Positions 17,465 through 27,215 of a DNA stretch of 64,000 bases are shown piece after piece; position 1 is the first letter of the stretch, and every line of letters starts with the position of its first letter. The stretch comes from DATMRS01 sp035566015 (GTDB lineage Bacteria > Pseudomonadota > Alphaproteobacteria > Sphingomonadales > Sphingomonadaceae): NCBI GenBank assembly GCA_035566015.1, contig DATMRS010000004.1, positions 1-64,000 of the forward strand. Direction: 5' to 3'. A model generated the notes under the pieces. It was not told the origin of the DNA. It made no database searches and worked only from the letters and a program-made list of their open reading frames with translations. A program made the translations under genes and the position numbers.

Positions 17465-18172
17465 ATGACGGCTTCGATCGCGCTCGTCGACGACGATCGC
17501 AACATTCTCACATCGGTTTCGATCGCGCTACAGTCCGAGGGCTTTGCGGTGCGCGTTTATTCGGACAGCGAAACGGCGCTCAAGGCCCTGCTTGAAAATC
17601 CCCCCGATCTGGCCGTGCTCGACATCAAGATGCCGCGCATGGACGGGATCGAGCTGCTGCGCCGGCTGCGTGAGAAAAGCGCGATTCCAACGATATTCCT
17701 GACGTCCAAGGACGATGAGCTGGACGAGGCGCTGGGCCTCGCGATGGGCGCGGATGATTATATCACCAAGCCCTTCTCGCAACGGCTGCTGATCGCCCGC
17801 ATCCGCGCGATCCTGCGCCGGACCGAAGCGCGCGCCGCGCCCGAGCCGCAACCCGACGAGCCGCCCGCCGAGCGAATCGTGCGCGGACGGCTGGAGATGG
17901 ACCCCGCGCGCCATCGCGTGCAATGGGCGGGACAGGAGGTGACGCTGACCGTCACCGAATTCATGATCCTGGAGGCGCTGGCGCAGCGGCCCGGCTTCGT
18001 CAAATCGCGCGATCAATTGATGGACACCGCCTATCAGGACGACGTCTATGTCGACGATCGCACGATCGACAGCCACATCAAGCGGCTGCGGCGCAAGTTC
18101 CGCGCGGTCGATCCCGAATTCCGGGCGATCGAGACGCTCTATGGGGTGGGTTACCGCTTTGCGGAGGAGTGA
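17465..18172 (+). CDS. chvI: Two-component response regulator ChvI
   Basis: A 235-residue OmpR-class regulator. The receiver domain has acidic DDD near residue 10, phospho-acceptor Asp in LAVLDIKMP, Thr/Ser and Lys in FLTSKDD and YITKPFS; the C-terminal winged helix includes [17 protein letters not shown] and GVGYRF. ChvI responds to the envelope/acid sensor ChvG. It is the first gene of an operon with chvG, hprK, rapZ, EIIA and HPr. Confidence 0.93.
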   Translation: MTASIALVDDDRNILTSVSIALQSEGFAVRVYSDSETALKALLENPPDLAVLDIKMPRMDGIELLRRLREKSAIPTIFLTSKDDELDEALGLAMGADDYITKPFSQRLLIARIRAILRRTEARAAPEPQPDEPPAERIVRGRLEMDPARHRVQWAGQEVTLTVTEFMILEALAQRPGFVKSRDQLMDTAYQDDVYVDDRTIDSHIKRLRRKFRAVDPEFRAIETLYGVGYRFAEE

Positions 18173-19709
18173 TCGCCCTGAATTCGGGCTGCGCTGGTCG
18201 CTCACCAGCCGCATCCTCGCGGTCAATATCTTCGCGCTCGCGCTGTTAGCGGGGGGATTCTTCTATCTCGACAGCTATCGCGCGCGGCTGATCGACGCGC
18301 GGCTCGCCGAATCGGGAACGCAGGTGGAGCTGATCGCCGACGCGCTGGCGGTCGCGCCGCCCGAACGGCGTCCGCGCCTCGCCGCCCGAATGGGGGCGAC
18401 GACGGGGATGCGGCTGCGCGTCTATCGGCCGGGCGAGGGGCCGCCGCTGATCGATAGCTGGCGCGAAGGCCCCGCCACCTATGACCTGCGCGATCCGCGA
18501 CTCGAACCATGGCAGCGCAAGGCCGCGCGCTTCCTGGATCGCATGATCGATACCGTGGCCGGCGCCGACAAGCCCGAGCTTTATGAAGAGCCCGCGCAGG
18601 ACCGGTTCGGTGCGTGGCCCGAGGTGGTGGCCGCCGGGAAAACCGAACGCGCGCAGCTTCTCTATCGCCGCGCGCCCGATCGCACGCCGATGATCTCCGC
18701 CGCGCTGCCGCTTTCGGACGACAGCCGACAGGTGATCCTCGCTACCGCGAATGCACGCGACATCGTCCATACCGTCCGGGCGGAGCGGTTTCGCCTCGGC
18801 GTCGTCCTTGCGCTGGTGGTCTCGGCATCGATCCTGCTCTCGCTCTTCCTCGCGCGCACGATCGCACGACCGCTGCGGCGTCTCGCGCGTGCGGCGCACC
18901 GCGTTCGCCTCGGCCGCGCGCGCGAGGTGGTGGTGCCGCGCCTCCCGTCGCGCCGCGACGAGATCGGGTTGCTTGCCCGCGCGCTATCGGACATGAGCAC
19001 CACGCTCCGCCAGCGGATCGACGCGACCGAGGCGTTCGCGGCCGACGTGACCCACGAGTTGAAAAACCCGCTCGCTTCGCTGCGGTCGGCGGTCGAGAGC
19101 CTCGGGCGGATCAGTGATCCCGCGCTCCAGGCACGGCTGCTCGACGTGGTGCGTGACGATGTGCGCCGGCTCGACCGGCTGATCACCGATATCGCCGAGG
19201 CCTCACGGCTCGATGCCGAGCTGTCGCGCGCGCGCTTCGAAACGATCGATCTCGGTGCGATGATCGAGGGGCTGATCGCACATCGTGACGCGCGCCTTGC
19301 CAGCGACGACGTTCGCCTCGCCTTTGCGCGGCCGCACGCCGGCATCGCGGTGGTTCTGGGGGATGGGTCGCGCCTCACCCGGATGATCGAAAATCTGGTG
19401 GACAACGCCATCTCCTTCTCGCCGCCGGGCGGGCTCGTCCAGATCGCCGCGACGCGCGACGGCGATCAGGTGGTGGTGCGGATCGACGACGAAGGCCCCG
19501 GCGTGCCCCCCGAGGCGCGCGAGGCGATCTTCCGCCGCTTCCATAGCATCCGGCCCGAGGGGGAGGCGTTCGGGCGGCACAGCGGGCTTGGCCTCGCTAT
19601 CGCCAAGGCGATCGTCGAGGCGCATAATGGCACGATCAGTGTCGAGGATCGCGACGATGCGCCCTCGGGCGCGCGCTTCGTGATCCGCCTGCCGGCGGCG
19701 GAGCCATGA
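18141..19709 (+). CDS. chvG: Sensor histidine kinase ChvG
   Basis: A roughly 522-residue membrane kinase with a first transmembrane segment ([19 protein letters not shown]), a periplasmic domain, a second transmembrane segment ([20 protein letters not shown]), HAMP, the H-box [21 protein letters not shown]-box [13 protein letters not shown], and G-boxes DDEGPGVPP and GLGLAIAK. The reading frame overlaps chvI by about 30 bases. ATG at 18141 is the likely start, with TTG at 18159 as an alternative. Confidence 0.92.
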   Translation: MGWVTALRRSDRPEFGLRWSLTSRILAVNIFALALLAGGFFYLDSYRARLIDARLAESGTQVELIADALAVAPPERRPRLAARMGATTGMRLRVYRPGEGPPLIDSWREGPATYDLRDPRLEPWQRKAARFLDRMIDTVAGADKPELYEEPAQDRFGAWPEVVAAGKTERAQLLYRRAPDRTPMISAALPLSDDSRQVILATANARDIVHTVRAERFRLGVVLALVVSASILLSLFLARTIARPLRRLARAAHRVRLGRAREVVVPRLPSRRDEIGLLARALSDMSTTLRQRIDATEAFAADVTHELKNPLASLRSAVESLGRISDPALQARLLDVVRDDVRRLDRLITDIAEASRLDAELSRARFETIDLGAMIEGLIAHRDARLASDDVRLAFARPHAGIAVVLGDGSRLTRMIENLVDNAISFSPPGGLVQIAATRDGDQVVVRIDDEGPGVPPEAREAIFRRFHSIRPEGEAFGRHSGLGLAIAKAIVEAHNGTISVEDRDDAPSGARFVIRLPAAEP

Positions 19710-20170
19710 GCATGGCCGATCCCCAGTCGGAAACCGTCCATGCGACCGCCGTCGCTATCGACGCGGCAGGCGAAGTACGGGCGGTCCTCCTCCAGGGCCG
19801 CCCTGGCGCGGGCAAGTCAGACCTCGCGTTGCGCCTGATCGATCGCGGCGCGCGGCTCGTCAGCGATGACTATACGATGCTGCGGCGCAGCGGAGATCGC
19901 CTGCTAGCAAGCGCGCCGGCCACTATCGCCGGACGGATCGAAGTGCGCGGCATCGGTATCCTCGCTTTCCCCGCGTTGGCCGAAGCGCCGGTCGCGCTGA
20001 CGATCCTGCTCGACAAGGAAGCGCCGCGCATGCCCGACGATCCCTGGCCGACGCGGTCTTTCGTCGGTATCGACGTGCCGGCGCTCGCGCTCGCCGCGCA
20101 CGAGGCATCGGCGCCGATCAAGGTGGAGCTGGCGCTGCGTGCGCTCGCCGGGGAGATCGAACGGTCATGA
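19706..20170 (+). CDS. hprK: HPr kinase/phosphorylase (short alphaproteobacterial form)
   Basis: A 154-residue protein that contains only the catalytic domain: P-loop GRPGAGKS at 31-38, SDDYTML, and the HprK signature GRIEVRGIGI. The N-terminal domain of Gram-positive HprK is missing, as is normal in alphaproteobacteria. It phosphorylates HPr on the regulatory Ser. ATGA overlaps with chvG upstream and rapZ downstream indicate a coupled operon. Confidence 0.93.
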   Translation: MSMADPQSETVHATAVAIDAAGEVRAVLLQGRPGAGKSDLALRLIDRGARLVSDDYTMLRRSGDRLLASAPATIAGRIEVRGIGILAFPALAEAPVALTILLDKEAPRMPDDPWPTRSFVGIDVPALALAAHEASAPIKVELALRALAGEIERS

Positions 20171-21111
20171 CGACGCGCAGCCGGCCGAAACGCATCCTGA
20201 TCGTCACCGGCCTGTCGGGCGCGGGCAAGTCGACCGCGCTCAACACGTTTGAGGATATGGGCTGGGAGGTCGTCGACAACCTGCCCTTGTCGCTGCTCGA
20301 CCGGTTGCTCGGCACCGCACCCGCCGAAGGAGCGCCGGACGACGATCGTCCGCTTGCGCTCGGCATAGACAGCCGGACGCGCGGCTTCGACGCCGCCTCG
20401 ATCGTCCAGCGCATCCGCCCGCCGCATGCGCGGGGCGGGCAGGTGATCGAGATATTGTTCCTCGATTGCGATACCGCCGAGTTGCTGCGCCGTTATTCGG
20501 AGACGCGCCGCCGCCATCCCCTCGCGCTCGACCGGCCGGCGATCGACGGGATCGCGCGCGAGCGCGAATTGATGGCGCCGCTGCGTCACGCGGCCAATCA
20601 TCTGATCGACACCAGCGACAGCAACACCAATACCTTGCGCTACGATCTGCGCGCCCGCTTCAGCGCGGTGGTGGACGATCGGCCGACGCTCTCGGTCATG
20701 TCTTTCGGCTATGCGCGGGGCGTGCCGCGCGGCGCTGATCTCGTCTTCGACATGCGGTTCCTGCGCAATCCGCATTGGGAGGATTCGCTGCGCCCGCTCA
20801 CGGGTCTCGATCCGCGCGTCGGCGCCTATGTCGCGGCTGATCCTGCTTATGAGGAGGCAGTGTCGCGGATTGAGGATCTGCTGCTCCTGCTGCTCCCCCG
20901 CTATGCGGCGGAGGGCAAGAGCTATGTCACCGTCGCCTTCGGCTGCACCGGCGGCCGGCATCGTTCGGTGCACATTGCCGAGCGGGTCGCCGCCCGGTTG
21001 CGCAAAGCAGCATTTTCGCCCAGGGTCCTTCACCGGGACCTCGCCACGCCCCCTTCTGACTCGCTGGAAGGGGCGCAACCGGGTGCGGGCAGGGAGCTTC
21101 GGGTGGAGTGA
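20167..21111 (+). CDS. rapZ: RNase adapter protein RapZ (YvcJ family)
   Basis: A 314-residue P-loop protein: GLSGAGKSTALNTFEDMGW, the VVDNLP motif, and the C-terminal block with FGCTGGRHRSVHIAE that binds ligand or RNA in RapZ. In Escherichia coli RapZ directs RNase E to the GlmZ sRNA; in alphaproteobacteria the role is less clear. It lies between hprK and the EIIA gene, as is typical of this PTS cluster. Confidence 0.93.
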   Translation: MTTRSRPKRILIVTGLSGAGKSTALNTFEDMGWEVVDNLPLSLLDRLLGTAPAEGAPDDDRPLALGIDSRTRGFDAASIVQRIRPPHARGGQVIEILFLDCDTAELLRRYSETRRRHPLALDRPAIDGIARERELMAPLRHAANHLIDTSDSNTNTLRYDLRARFSAVVDDRPTLSVMSFGYARGVPRGADLVFDMRFLRNPHWEDSLRPLTGLDPRVGAYVAADPAYEEAVSRIEDLLLLLLPRYAAEGKSYVTVAFGCTGGRHRSVHIAERVAARLRKAAFSPRVLHRDLATPPSDSLEGAQPGAGRELRVE

Positions 21112-21515
21112 TGATTGGATTGGTGCTGGTGACTCATGGCCGGCTCGCGGCCGAGTTCGTGGTCGCGATGGAGCATGTCGTGGGTCCGCAGGAGGCGATC
21201 GAGGCGATCTGTATCGGCCCCGACGACGATATGGAGGCGCGCCGCGCGGACATCGCCCAGGCGGTCGCCAGCGTCGATTGCGGCGCGGGCGTCATCCTGC
21301 TCACCGATCTGTTCGGCGGCACCCCATCCAACCTCGCCATCTCGCTGATGGAGCCCGGCCGGGTCGAGGTGATTGCGGGGGTCAACCTGCCGATGCTCAT
21401 ACGTCTGGAGGGGGCACGCAAGATGATGAAGGTGAAAGCCGCCGTCGCCGCCGCGCGTGATGCGGGGCGCAAATATATCTCGGTCGCCTCCGAAGTGCTC
21501 GGGGAGAGCGCGTGA
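21111..21515 (+). CDS. PTS mannose-class EIIA protein
   Basis: A 134-residue EIIA-Man-type phosphocarrier, with the phospho-His in LVLVTHGRLA (His 9) and LLTDLFGGTPSN. There are no IIB, IIC or IID sugar-permease genes here, so the protein is regulatory, as in other alphaproteobacteria with an incomplete PTS. The start overlaps the rapZ stop by one base (TGATG). A GTG three bases upstream is an alternative start. Confidence 0.92.
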   Translation: MIGLVLVTHGRLAAEFVVAMEHVVGPQEAIEAICIGPDDDMEARRADIAQAVASVDCGAGVILLTDLFGGTPSNLAISLMEPGRVEVIAGVNLPMLIRLEGARKMMKVKAAVAAARDAGRKYISVASEVLGESA

Positions 21516-21790
21516 GCGGGGGCACGGTGCAACGCGAGGTGCGGATCACCAACAAGCGCGGACTGCACGCGCGCGCCAGCGCACGCTTCGTCACGCTCGC
21601 CAGCGGTCAGGCTGCCGAGATCGAGGTGGAGAAGGACGGCACGCGCGTCGCGGGCACGTCGATCATGGGGCTGATGATGCTTGGCGCGGCGATGGGCGAC
21701 AGCATTACGATCCACGCCTCGGGCCAGGAAGCGGAGAGCGCGCTCACGCTGCTGTGCGAGCTGGTGGAGACGAAGTTCGGCGAGGATTGA
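21512..21790 (+). CDS. Phosphocarrier protein HPr (NPr-like)
   Basis: A 92-residue HPr with the EI-phosphorylated His 19 in KRGLHARAS and the HprK target Ser 50 in GTSIMGLMML. It starts with GTG overlapping the EIIA stop. The EI (ptsP/ptsI) gene is not in the window. With HprK and EIIA it should form the regulatory PTS that feeds into ChvG/ChvI and carbon control. Confidence 0.93.
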   Translation: MSGGTVQREVRITNKRGLHARASARFVTLASGQAAEIEVEKDGTRVAGTSIMGLMMLGAAMGDSITIHASGQEAESALTLLCELVETKFGED

Positions 21791-21799
21791 GCGTCCGCC

Positions 21800-22600
21800 A
21801 TGCCCCGCCTCATCACCGCTTTCTCCAATCCGCTCGTCAAGCGCGTCCGCTCCTTACGCGAAAAGCGCCATCGCCGCGAGGAAGGGCTGTTCCTGGCCGA
21901 GGGGCTGCGCATCCTCACCGAAGCGCGTGATGCGGGGCGGCTGCCCGAATATCTCTTCTTCGCCGCCGAATCGGCACGTCATCCGCTCGTCCTCGCGCTG
22001 GTCGAGGCGGTCGAGGCGGCGGGGGGTGAGGCGATCGAGACGAGCCGCGACATCCTCCACAAGCTATCGGGCAAGGACAATCCGCAGGCGGTGATCGGGG
22101 TTTATCGCGAGTTCGCGACCGCGCTCGACGCGCTCGACCGCGGCGACGCGTCGATCTGGATCGTCGCGCAGAGCCTGCGCGATCCGGGCAATCTCGGCAC
22201 GATATTGCGGACCGGCGACGCGGTCGGCGCGGGCGGATTGCTCCTTGTCGACGAGTGCGTCGATCCTTTCTCGGTCGAGGCGGTGCGCGCGAGCATGGGG
22301 GCGCTCTTCACCCAGAAGATCGCGCTTGCCCGCTGGGAGGAGTTCCTGCCTTGGCTGCGCGGCGGCCCTGGCCAACTCGTCGGCCTCAGCCTCGACACCG
22401 ATATCGATTATCAGACGCCGCGCTATGAGGCGCCGACCTTCCTCCTCGTCGGCAATGAGGCGCAGGGACTGCCGAAGGCTTATGCGGATGCCTGTGATCT
22501 GCTGGTCAAGATGCCGATGTGCGGCAAGGCCGACAGCCTCAACGCCGCGGTCGCGACGGCGGTGATGGCCTATGAAGTGCTAAACCAGCGGCGGCGCTGA
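21800..22600 (+). CDS. TrmH/SpoU-family RNA 2'-O-methyltransferase
   Basis: A 266-residue SPOUT methyltransferase. An N-terminal substrate-binding domain (NPLVKRVRSLREKRHRR) is followed by the three knot motifs: LRDPGNLGTILRTGDAVG, FLLVGNEAQGLP and MPMCGKADSLNAAVATAV. The closest named relatives are RlmB/TsnR-like 23S rRNA methyltransferases; the exact site cannot be told from sequence. It follows HPr by 9 bases and may be co-transcribed. Confidence 0.9.
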   Translation: MPRLITAFSNPLVKRVRSLREKRHRREEGLFLAEGLRILTEARDAGRLPEYLFFAAESARHPLVLALVEAVEAAGGEAIETSRDILHKLSGKDNPQAVIGVYREFATALDALDRGDASIWIVAQSLRDPGNLGTILRTGDAVGAGGLLLVDECVDPFSVEAVRASMGALFTQKIALARWEEFLPWLRGGPGQLVGLSLDTDIDYQTPRYEAPTFLLVGNEAQGLPKAYADACDLLVKMPMCGKADSLNAAVATAVMAYEVLNQRRR

Positions 22601-22603
22601 AAA

Positions 22604-23285
22604 TCACCATTCTTCGTCCTTCCAGCTTTGCGGCACCTTTACATAGTCGGACCGGGGAATTGCCAAACGCGCGATGGCAATGGAAGCGGATTGAACGCGG
22701 ACCTTGGGCGGCACGGACGAGGCGGCGTGGACAAATTTGAGCCAGTATCTGGTAGTGGCGAGGTGGACCATGCCGAGGAAGCTGCTGGCGAGCTGGTCAT
22801 ACCGGTTGGCGATGGCATGATTGATCTTGAGATGGCCGAACATGCGCTCGATGCGGTTGCGCTGCTTGTAGAGCGCCCGGTCATGCTCGATCTTCACCCG
22901 ACGGTTTGATCGAGCGGGGATGACGGATTCGATATTCCGCTTCGCAAGGTCGGTACGGATGGCGTTGGCATCGTAGCCCTTGTCGGCAAGCAAGGCACCG
23001 GGCGCACGCTCCGGCAGGCCGATCAGGACACCACACGCCTTGCAGTCTGCCGCTTCGCCACCCATCAGATGGAAGGCAAGTGGTCGGCCCGAAGGCATCA
23101 GCCAGGCAGTGAAGCTTACTGGTGAACCCGCCCCGCGAGCGGCCAAGAGCGCGATGAGCCCCCCTTTTCCGCCCGCTGCCCAGATGTGGGCGCGGACAGT
23201 GGTGCTATCCATGCTGTAGTGGCCGGTGTCCGACATTCCGCCTCGGTGAGATCGCCCGGCTCAAGCTTGCCTCCAAAAAACAGGC
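22604..23285 (-). pseudogene. IS5-family transposase with an internal deletion
   Basis: The 210-residue frame from 23236 holds the catalytic DDE region: SMDSTTVRAH, LLADKGYDANAIR and RIERMFGHLK. A small N-terminal piece, LEPGDLTEAE, lies just upstream (about 23236-23285) but in another frame. The roughly 100 residues normally between these parts are gone. The gene is therefore a deleted remnant, inserted just after the methyltransferase gene. Confidence 0.7.
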
Positions 23286-23464
23286 CTGAATCAATCCAAG
23301 CGCACTGCGTCAATGAGCAGCCTTTGGAGACCGGTCACCGCGGACAAACAGGAAGATCGGCTCCGCATCGACTACACCGCTTCGCTGGCCATGGCATGCT
23401 GATGTCATAGCTTGCGCGGCGAGTGACAGAAAACCATTGTCCACGCCGCCTAGGCAGGATTGAC

Positions 23465-23495
23465 ACAACGCCGCGTTTCGAAAACGCGGCGTTGT
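23465..23495 (-). terminator. Long stem-loop after the TonB receptor gene
   Basis: A perfect 14-bp stem (ACAACGCCGCGTTT at 23465-23478 with its complement at 23482-23495) and a 3-base loop, 22 bases past the stop of the TonB receptor gene. There is no following T run on that strand. It probably ends or stabilises the receptor transcript. Confidence 0.6.
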
Positions 23496-23517
23496 CCGTA
23501 TCATTCATCCGGTACAA

Positions 23518-25836
23518 TCAGAAATTGTAGCGAACCTGCCCTGTAATAAGGCGAGGGTCGCCAGCAGAGCCCAGTTCATTTCCGGACGAGCTGCTAAAGT
23601 TACGGTAATAATAATAAGTCTTGTTGGTCAAATTCGTTACGGATACTGAAAACTCAAGCTTTTCATTTGCTTCTGGTACAAAAGAGAGCTTAGCGCCCCA
23701 TAATGAATATTTTCCTTGTGCTTGACTTGAATCCGCTAACAGCAGAACGGTCCTGCTCTTGTAGGTCCAGTCTACGCGGGGCGTGAAAATGCCGAAGCCG
23801 GGCATGTCGACATCGTATTGGGCGCCGGCGCTCGCCGACCAATCCGGCACATAGGGCAGGGGCGTGCCTGGGCGGTGATCGAGGCCGGAGCGCAGGGAAG
23901 CCGCCACCGCCTCAGGCGTAACCGATGTGAACCGGGCATGATTGTAACCGACCGATGCATTGAGCCGCAACCCGTCGACAGGTACGGCTTGGACGTCGAG
24001 ATCGAAGCCATAGATCTCCGCGTCGCCGCCATTTTCTGTCGTGCGGAAAGAATCCGGCGGCAACAGCACGGTAATCTGGACGCCCTTATAGTCCGAATAG
24101 AAGCCTGCGAGATTGAAGGTGAGCTTGCGGTTAAACAGCGTCGATTTCAGGCCGGCCTCGTAGGTGGTGAGAAATTCAGGATCATAGGCCGGGATGCCGC
24201 GGACCGTATCCGGGGTTCCGAAGCCGCCGCTCTTGAAGCCCTTGGAATAGCTCGCATAGAGGAACAGGTCTTCGTTCACCTTGTAGTTGATGCCGAGTCG
24301 AGGCGTGAACGACGTCCATGCATCGCTCGCGGTCTGTAGCGGGATGAAGATGTCGGCGGGCGGCGGCAGTTCCGGCTTGATGATCATCGCTGTGTAGGTC
24401 TTCTTGTCCCGGTTGATACGCGCGCCCGCGACGAGGGCGAGGGAATCGTTGACGTTGAAGGTCACCTGGCCGAATGCCGCATAGCTTTCGGCGTCCATCG
24501 TGTAGAATTGATTCTGGTCCTGCGCGTGAGCCGGATTCCCGGTCACCTCATATACGCCGTGATGCGACAGGCCGAAGCGCGTGGACTCTGCCTTTTCACG
24601 GAAATAGAAAGCGCCAAGGACATATTCGAGGCGGTGATCGCCCAGAGAACCGCTGAGTTCCAACTCCTGGCTGAACTGCCGGCTGTCGTTGGTGGAACTG
24701 GCCTGGTTGGTCGGATAGGGCGTGCCATCTCCCGCCACCTGGATGAACGATTGAAGATCGCGATAGGCCGTGATGGTCTTGACGCGTAGCGCGGGTGAAA
24801 CCTCCAACACGTTGATTAGCGAAAGCCCCCAGATATCGGCGTTGTCACTGTTCGGGGCGGTTTCGTAGGTGACTCGATTCGAGGCGGTTGCCCACTGGTT
24901 CCCCAGACCTGAACCGGGTGGCAGGCCCAGGCCGGGATTGAGCACCGGCGCAGCAAATTCGTTGAACCGTGACGGATTCGGGAAGGTGTTGACTTGGCGT
25001 ATCAACTGGCCGTTAATGCCATTTTGACGCTGATAGGTATAGTCGCCGGTCAACTGAGTGGTGAGATTGCTCGACACCTGAGCGAGCACCGAAGCGCGGC
25101 CAATGACACGGCCTTCCTTACCGTAACGCTCATGCGTGGTCGGGTTCACCTGCCAGCCGTTGAAGTTGAACGAGGCCAGCGAGACCTTTGCGCCGACGAC
25201 GCCGTCGACCAACGCTCCGTTCACGCTGCCGACTACATCGCGGCGACCATAATCACCGACCCGGAAGGTAAGCTTGCCATGTGCGCCGGCGTCCAGGCTT
25301 GGCTGGGTCGTGATGACGTTGATCGCGCCGCCAAGGGTGTTCCGACCGAACAGCGTACCCTGCGGCCCTTTCAGAATCTCGATGCGTTCAATATCGGCCA
25401 CCGACATCAGGCCGCCGACCGTGCGAGCGATATAGACGCCGTCGACATAGACGCCCACTGCCGGGTCCGTCGGGATCTGGAAGTCACCGGTGCCGACACC
25501 GCGGATGAAGGCGGAGATGGCGGTGCTGCCGCCTGCCGGCCGCTTGGTGGGACTGATCTCCACGTTCGGAGCGTAGCGGGTGAGGTCGTTGAGATTGCTG
25601 ATGCCTCGGGTTTCGAGGCTTTTTGCGGAGAAAGCAGAGATAGTGACCGGGGTGTCCTGGAGATTCTCCTCGCGACGTTCCGCCGTTACCACGATGACTT
25701 CGACGCCGCTCGTTGGGTCCACGGCAGATGCCGAACTGGGGGCCGGCGCGACCTGCGCGAACGCCGGTGCGGCCGTGCTCACGCAAAGCGCGGCCATGCT
25801 GACCTCCACCGGCTGGTATAATGTCCTTAGCCTCAT
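23518..25836 (-). CDS. TonB-dependent outer-membrane receptor
   Basis: A 772-residue receptor with a signal peptide ending at APAFA-Q (about residue 27), a TonB-box-like VEVIVVTA, a plug domain with GVGTGDFQIPTDPAVGVYVD and LKGPQGTLFGRNTLGGAINV, and a 22-strand-type barrel ending in QVRYNF. It resembles the sphingomonad receptors for aromatic or terpenoid compounds rather than siderophore receptors, but the ligand is unknown. A palindromic operator lies 75 bases upstream of its start, shared with the catabolic genes next to it. Confidence 0.93.
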   Translation of the reverse strand: MRLRTLYQPVEVSMAALCVSTAAPAFAQVAPAPSSASAVDPTSGVEVIVVTAERREENLQDTPVTISAFSAKSLETRGISNLNDLTRYAPNVEISPTKRPAGGSTAISAFIRGVGTGDFQIPTDPAVGVYVDGVYIARTVGGLMSVADIERIEILKGPQGTLFGRNTLGGAINVITTQPSLDAGAHGKLTFRVGDYGRRDVVGSVNGALVDGVVGAKVSLASFNFNGWQVNPTTHERYGKEGRVIGRASVLAQVSSNLTTQLTGDYTYQRQNGINGQLIRQVNTFPNPSRFNEFAAPVLNPGLGLPPGSGLGNQWATASNRVTYETAPNSDNADIWGLSLINVLEVSPALRVKTITAYRDLQSFIQVAGDGTPYPTNQASSTNDSRQFSQELELSGSLGDHRLEYVLGAFYFREKAESTRFGLSHHGVYEVTGNPAHAQDQNQFYTMDAESYAAFGQVTFNVNDSLALVAGARINRDKKTYTAMIIKPELPPPADIFIPLQTASDAWTSFTPRLGINYKVNEDLFLYASYSKGFKSGGFGTPDTVRGIPAYDPEFLTTYEAGLKSTLFNRKLTFNLAGFYSDYKGVQITVLLPPDSFRTTENGGDAEIYGFDLDVQAVPVDGLRLNASVGYNHARFTSVTPEAVAASLRSGLDHRPGTPLPYVPDWSASAGAQYDVDMPGFGIFTPRVDWTYKSRTVLLLADSSQAQGKYSLWGAKLSFVPEANEKLEFSVSVTNLTNKTYYYYRNFSSSSGNELGSAGDPRLITGQVRYNF

Positions 25837-25910
25837 TCTTCCCTCCCTTTTTTGACGTGAACATCCCCGTGCTCGTTGCGCGAAACTTATAGGGGTAGCT
25901 TAGTCTGTCA

Positions 25911-25926
25911 AGTCAGTTGTATGACT
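25911..25926. promoter_or_regulatory. Regulon palindrome, site A (TonB receptor promoter)
   Basis: AGTCAGTTGTATGACT matches the 16-base palindrome AGTCATACGTATGACT at 13 of 16 positions. It lies between the receptor start (25836) and the end of the HGD-D gene (25968). See sites B, C, D and E. Confidence 0.6.
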
Positions 25927-25967
25927 AACAAGCCTAGGTGCAGAATTATTCCAGATCATACAAAAGC

Positions 25968-27215
25968 TTAGTCGCGATCCGGTCTGCTAATTTGATCTAG
26001 AAACGTCCCCACCTGGTTTCGAACCCCGGCTTCGTCCCATTTTCGGTTGTCAACCTGGTGGACATGCAGCCGCAGCAGAGGAACGCCGGCCTTCTCGAAA
26101 GCGTCGTCCAAGAACGGCCAGGCGGTGCCGAGCACGATCGCTCCGTCGATGCCGGCGAGCTTGGCCTCCTTCGCGAACCAGCCGCTCGGCCAGGGTTCCA
26201 TGCTCATATATTGCGTGAACACGGCGTATCTTGCCGAGAGTGTCCGCAATGGATCCTCGCCGTAGCGCAGATAGGCGTCTGCCGCGTAACCGAGATACAT
26301 CGACCATACGAACACCGCGCCATGCGACGCCATGAAGCGCTCGTAGAAATCGACGTTGAACCACAAACCCTGCCCCAGCCAGGCGAGGCGCAGCCGCTCG
26401 TCCGGGTACGCCGCGAGGCCAGCATCGACGCGCGCGGCGATTTCATCGTAAAACATCTTGGCGGCGTCACGCGCCCAGGCAGTTCCGCGGTGCCATTGCG
26501 GCATCATCACGCTGGTGAAGGTGTCGCTAACTCCGATCGGCGCGGGCCGCGTGCCTGACACGAGATCGCGGGCGGCCCGGAACCACTCCTCCGTCTCGTT
26601 CACGAGATCGAGCACTTCTTGGAGCCGGTCGAGGTCCAGCTTGCGACCCGTAAGGGCCTCGAGCCGGGAGATCAGTTCGCGGGTCTGTGCGACGTGGAGA
26701 TCGAGGATGGGAGCTTCGATCAGCCGGTCCCAGTCGCGTGGCCCATATTTCCACCATTCGGCGGGACCACCCTGCTGGGTCGCGCGTTCGAATGTGAAGA
26801 GATCGCACCCATAGGCCTCTGCCCAGAGTTCATAGATCTTGAGCTGATTGTCGTCGCGCGGATCGCCGATGATGATGTCGGGGCGGGGCAATCCGCCCCA
26901 TGGCGCATTCGCGGGATCGGTTTCGAATGCAGAGGCCAACCCGAGCGAGAAATACTGATCCTGATCGTCGGGCAGCCCGCGCGCGCGTAACGCATCGAAA
27001 TATTCCGGCGCCTTGCGCTTTGCGGAGACGATCGACGACCACCATTGGACGGTCACGAACGGGATATCCATCGCGCGCAATATTTCGAGCGGTGCCTCGG
27101 CGGCGATCAGCGCGAACGGTTCGCCATTTGCGACGCGCACCTGCGTGTCGGCGAACCACTGGCGATGATACTGGTAGCCCAGCCGGCTGGAAGGAAGGTC
27201 GACGCCGCGGCTCAT
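25968..27215 (-). CDS. HGD-D (HgdB/BcrC-like) family protein, large subunit of pair 1
   Basis: A 415-residue protein of the 2-hydroxyacyl-CoA dehydratase/benzoyl-CoA reductase fold. Family landmarks are PFALIAAEAPLEILRAMDI near residue 35, WHRGTAWARDAA, DERLRLAWLGQGLW and the C-terminal GVPLLRLHVHQVDNRKWDE, which ends like the family GIP...D.VD.R segment. Only one Cys (YGCD) is visible, so the [4Fe-4S] ligands of the known enzymes seem to be missing. ATG at 27215 overlaps the partner gene's stop as ATGA. The reaction is unknown; it is the last gene of the minus-strand operon. Confidence 0.75.
   Translation of the reverse strand: MSRGVDLPSSRLGYQYHRQWFADTQVRVANGEPFALIAAEAPLEILRAMDIPFVTVQWWSSIVSAKRKAPEYFDALRARGLPDDQDQYFSLGLASAFETDPANAPWGGLPRPDIIIGDPRDDNQLKIYELWAEAYGCDLFTFERATQQGGPAEWWKYGPRDWDRLIEAPILDLHVAQTRELISRLEALTGRKLDLDRLQEVLDLVNETEEWFRAARDLVSGTRPAPIGVSDTFTSVMMPQWHRGTAWARDAAKMFYDEIAARVDAGLAAYPDERLRLAWLGQGLWFNVDFYERFMASHGAVFVWSMYLGYAADAYLRYGEDPLRTLSARYAVFTQYMSMEPWPSGWFAKEAKLAGIDGAIVLGTAWPFLDDAFEKAGVPLLRLHVHQVDNRKWDEAGVRNQVGTFLDQISRPDRD

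Noticed and set aside
19870..21078. Open frame of 402 codons on the minus strand.
   Set aside because: Antisense to hprK and rapZ, both of which have intact motifs.
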